Origin: Saprospiraceae bacterium
GTDB taxonomy: Bacteria > Bacteroidota > Bacteroidia > Chitinophagales > Saprospiraceae
Direction: 5' to 3'
DNA: 64,000 nt
Assembly (NCBI GenBank): GCA_016716185.1
Contig: JADJWV010000001.1
Span: 372,001 to 436,000, forward strand
The notes under the pieces are model-generated. The model was not told the DNA's origin. It made no database searches and saw only the letters and a list, made by a program, of their open reading frames with translations. Both the position numbers and the translations under genes were made by a program. Positions 62,086 through 64,000 of the stretch are shown piece after piece; position 1 is the first letter of the stretch; every line of letters begins with the position of its first letter.

Positions 62086-64000
62086 ATGATGCATTCCAAA
62101 GCCCCGGCGATAGTCTCCAGGCTATCCCTGAAACTGATTTATTTTCTATTTCTCTTGTTGTGTTCAGAACTGATCTCGGCACAACAATTGCGGCTGGTCG
62201 GCCGTGTTATCGATGCCAGCAACAACACCGGATTGGAGGGCGTTGTGGTAAACCTAAAAAACAGTCTGGAAGGAACAACGACCAATACTTTAGGTGAATT
62301 TTCCTTATTGATCCGCGATAGTTTTCCTGCCATTTTACAGATCAGGTATACTGGTTATGAAGAGAAAGAGGTAGAACTTAGGTCTGCTGAATTTTTGCAG
62401 ATTTCGCTGGAAGCAAAGAGAAATGAATTGGAAGAAGTGCTGGTTGTGAGTGGCTATACGGTTCAAAAGAAAAGTGAATTTTCAGGCGCCGTTGCAAACA
62501 TCGACGTACAGAAAATTCAAAACAGACCTGCTGTGAGTTTTGATCAGTTACTGGGAGGACAGGCACCCGGTATCGATGTGTTGCAGCAAACGGGTGTACT
62601 CAACAACACGCCCGTGATGCGCATACGCGGGATCAACTCCATTACTTCGGGAATCTTTCCATTGGTCGTGGTGGATGGAGTAGCCATGTTTGTAGGTTCT
62701 ATTGGCGGATTGATCGGCAACAATCCTTTGTCTGATTTAAATCCCAATGACATTCAATCTATAGACGTACTAAAAGACGCTTCAGCTGCCGCAATTTATG
62801 GATCCCGTGCAGCCAATGGAGTCATGGTTATCACTACTAAAAAAGGAAAGAAAGGACGGGTTCGCGTTCATTACGACAGCTGGTTAAGCAGAAGCACCCC
62901 TTACAATTTGCCAAAACTGTTAGGTGCAGAAGATTATGTGATGATCAAAAATGAAGCGATGAAAAATGCCGGCTTACAACCCGGATATGCCTTGATGTAC
63001 AATCCAGATAGCAGCATTGTAAATACCAGTTGGTACGATGTAGCATACAGGCCGGGAATTTCACACAGTCATAACCTGAGTGTTTCGGGAGCCAATAATA
63101 CGACTCAGTATTTTTTCTCGTTTGGATACACCAATCAAAACAGCTTTATCAGGTATAATGAATACGAACGGTATTCAGCCAGATTGAATATCGAAAATAA
63201 ACTCAATGAGTACCTCAGCGTGGGAGCCTTTGCAACGTATGCAAATGGATTCAACAAAGGGCCCAATACCGGAGCCATCTCGAGTTATTCTCTGGGTACT
63301 TCTTCCTATAATTCAGAATATATTACCAACGAGCCTCTGGGTAGGATGACCTATGTATTACCGCCAAATGTTCCGGTATATCGCAGCGATGGTTCGTACA
63401 GTTACCAAAACAAGATCAGCGTAGGTTATGGTGCCAACAATCCCAGCACTATTGGAACCATCAATGCATACAATTTGGCCATGGTCCAAAAACTCGATGT
63501 CAGCACATCAGAGAACAACACCCTGATCGGAAATTTTTACTGCGAATGGAGACTGTTGAAAAATCTAAAACTTAAATCGAGTTATGGAATCAATAATTTG
63601 CAGACAGAAAATATTTCTTTTCTGAATCCGGTGCATGGAGGCGGTGCATCTTCTAATGGTGTGGCAACCAACGTATTTACCACACATTATCGCACCGATT
63701 GGGTCAATACTTTAAATTACGAATTTGATTTGAATGATGCCCATCACCTTACGGTACTTGCCGGATACGAGCAATTGAAAACCAAAATTAACTCCTGGGG
63801 GGCACAACGCAGCAATATTACCGATCCTTACTATGAGAACTACCAGGGTGGATTTGTAAATATTTCACCCTATGGAAATTTATTTGCGGAAAACAGATTG
63901 TTGTCCTATTTCTCCAACATGACGTATGACTTTGATAAAAAATATTTTTTCACATTTAATTTCCGGAGAGACGGTTTGTCTGCTTTAGCGGAAGGAAATG
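62086..64000 (+). CDS. SusC/RagA-family TonB-dependent receptor (5' part)
   Basis: The frame from 62086 runs off the right edge after 638 codons. It has a signal peptide ending near ISAQQ, a carboxypeptidase-like beta sandwich (GRVIDASNNTGLEGVVVNLK), a plug domain (LEEVLVVSGYTVQKKSEFSG, then QSIDVLKDASAAAIYGSRAA) and the first barrel strands. SusC proteins import oligosaccharides, peptides or other ligands with a SusD lipoprotein, which should lie just beyond the window. Substrate unknown. Two ATG codons at 62086 and 62089 are both possible starts. Confidence 0.93.
   Translation, partial: MMHSKAPAIVSRLSLKLIYFLFLLLCSELISAQQLRLVGRVIDASNNTGLEGVVVNLKNSLEGTTTNTLGEFSLLIRDSFPAILQIRYTGYEEKEVELRSAEFLQISLEAKRNELEEVLVVSGYTVQKKSEFSGAVANIDVQKIQNRPAVSFDQLLGGQAPGIDVLQQTGVLNNTPVMRIRGINSITSGIFPLVVVDGVAMFVGSIGGLIGNNPLSDLNPNDIQSIDVLKDASAAAIYGSRAANGVMVITTKKGKKGRVRVHYDSWLSRSTPYNLPKLLGAEDYVMIKNEAMKNAGLQPGYALMYNPDSSIVNTSWYDVAYRPGISHSHNLSVSGANNTTQYFFSFGYTNQNSFIRYNEYERYSARLNIENKLNEYLSVGAFATYANGFNKGPNTGAISSYSLGTSSYNSEYITNEPLGRMTYVLPPNVPVYRSDGSYSYQNKISVGYGANNPSTIGTINAYNLAMVQKLDVSTSENNTLIGNFYCEWRLLKNLKLKSSYGINNLQTENISFLNPVHGGGASSNGVATNVFTTHYRTDWVNTLNYEFDLNDAHHLTVLAGYEQLKTKINSWGAQRSNITDPYYENYQGGFVNISPYGNLFAENRLLSYFSNMTYDFDKKYFFTFNFRRDGLSALAEGN

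Noticed and set aside
1..64000. tRNA, rRNA or riboswitch genes
   Set aside because: No cloverleaf, rRNA-like or known riboswitch sequence was recognised in any gap; a covariance-model scan would be needed to exclude small RNAs.

Overview
The window looks like a chromosomal segment of a Bacteroidota bacterium, probably a Saprospiria-type member; that placement is an inference. Evidence: TAnnTTTG promoter boxes with a TTG element upstream, secreted proteins with C-terminal type IX secretion (T9SS) sorting domains, the mutY-ssb-gldE-gldD block, a SusC/RagA TonB-dependent receptor, ECF sigma/anti-sigma pairs and the DUF4294-mvaD pair. Base composition is moderately AT-rich by eye. No rRNA, tRNA or CRISPR array was seen.

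Layout. 0-6 kb: a DUF3667-type membrane protein, a PaiB-like flavoprotein, a row of three 20-residue double-glycine peptides, and a large secreted metalloprotease. 5.7-8.9 kb: a polyhydroxyalkanoate module (MaoC/PhaJ-like hydratase, PhaE, class III PhaC). 8.9-9.3 kb: two perfect parS-like palindromes flanking a decayed reading frame. 9.3-18.7 kb: metallo-beta-lactamase-fold hydrolase, a giant propeller/barrel protein, a lipoprotein plus barrel pair, prfA, and an ECF sigma/anti-sigma pair. 18.8-26.5 kb: a thioredoxin/MsrA-like fusion, mtaB, lgt, mutY, ssb, gldE and gldD. 26.8-30.7 kb (all minus): anti-sigma/barrel protein, ECF sigma, alpha/beta hydrolase and heme A synthase.

At 30.7-31.17 kb lies an AT-rich divergent gap with DnaA-box-like 9-mers. 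From there to 47.4 kb every gene is on the plus strand: dtd, mazG-like, an OppC-like permease, SpoIIE phosphatase, TM2-TPR, CBS, BamA-like, nadK, a cyclase, secA, a SPOR protein, rodA, tgt, an LptF/G permease and an ECF sigma factor. The parS sites, the strand switch and the AT-rich gap together suggest a replication-origin neighbourhood.

47.5-64 kb: dispersed and tandem repeats, a T9SS-exported Omp28-like protein, a glycosyltransferase, an SPFH protein, an M48 protease, hutH, two OmpH/Skp chaperones, murI, an IS200-like transposase gene split by a 449-bp MITE with its target duplication, a rhodanese, mvaD, DUF4294, and the 5' part of a SusC-family receptor that runs off the right edge.

Functional themes are envelope construction (lgt, LptF/G, OmpH, BamA-like, secA, rodA, murI), T9SS/gliding, carbon storage as PHA, translation and tRNA modification (prfA, mtaB, tgt, dtd), and stress or surface signalling through three ECF sigma factors and a SpoIIE phosphatase.
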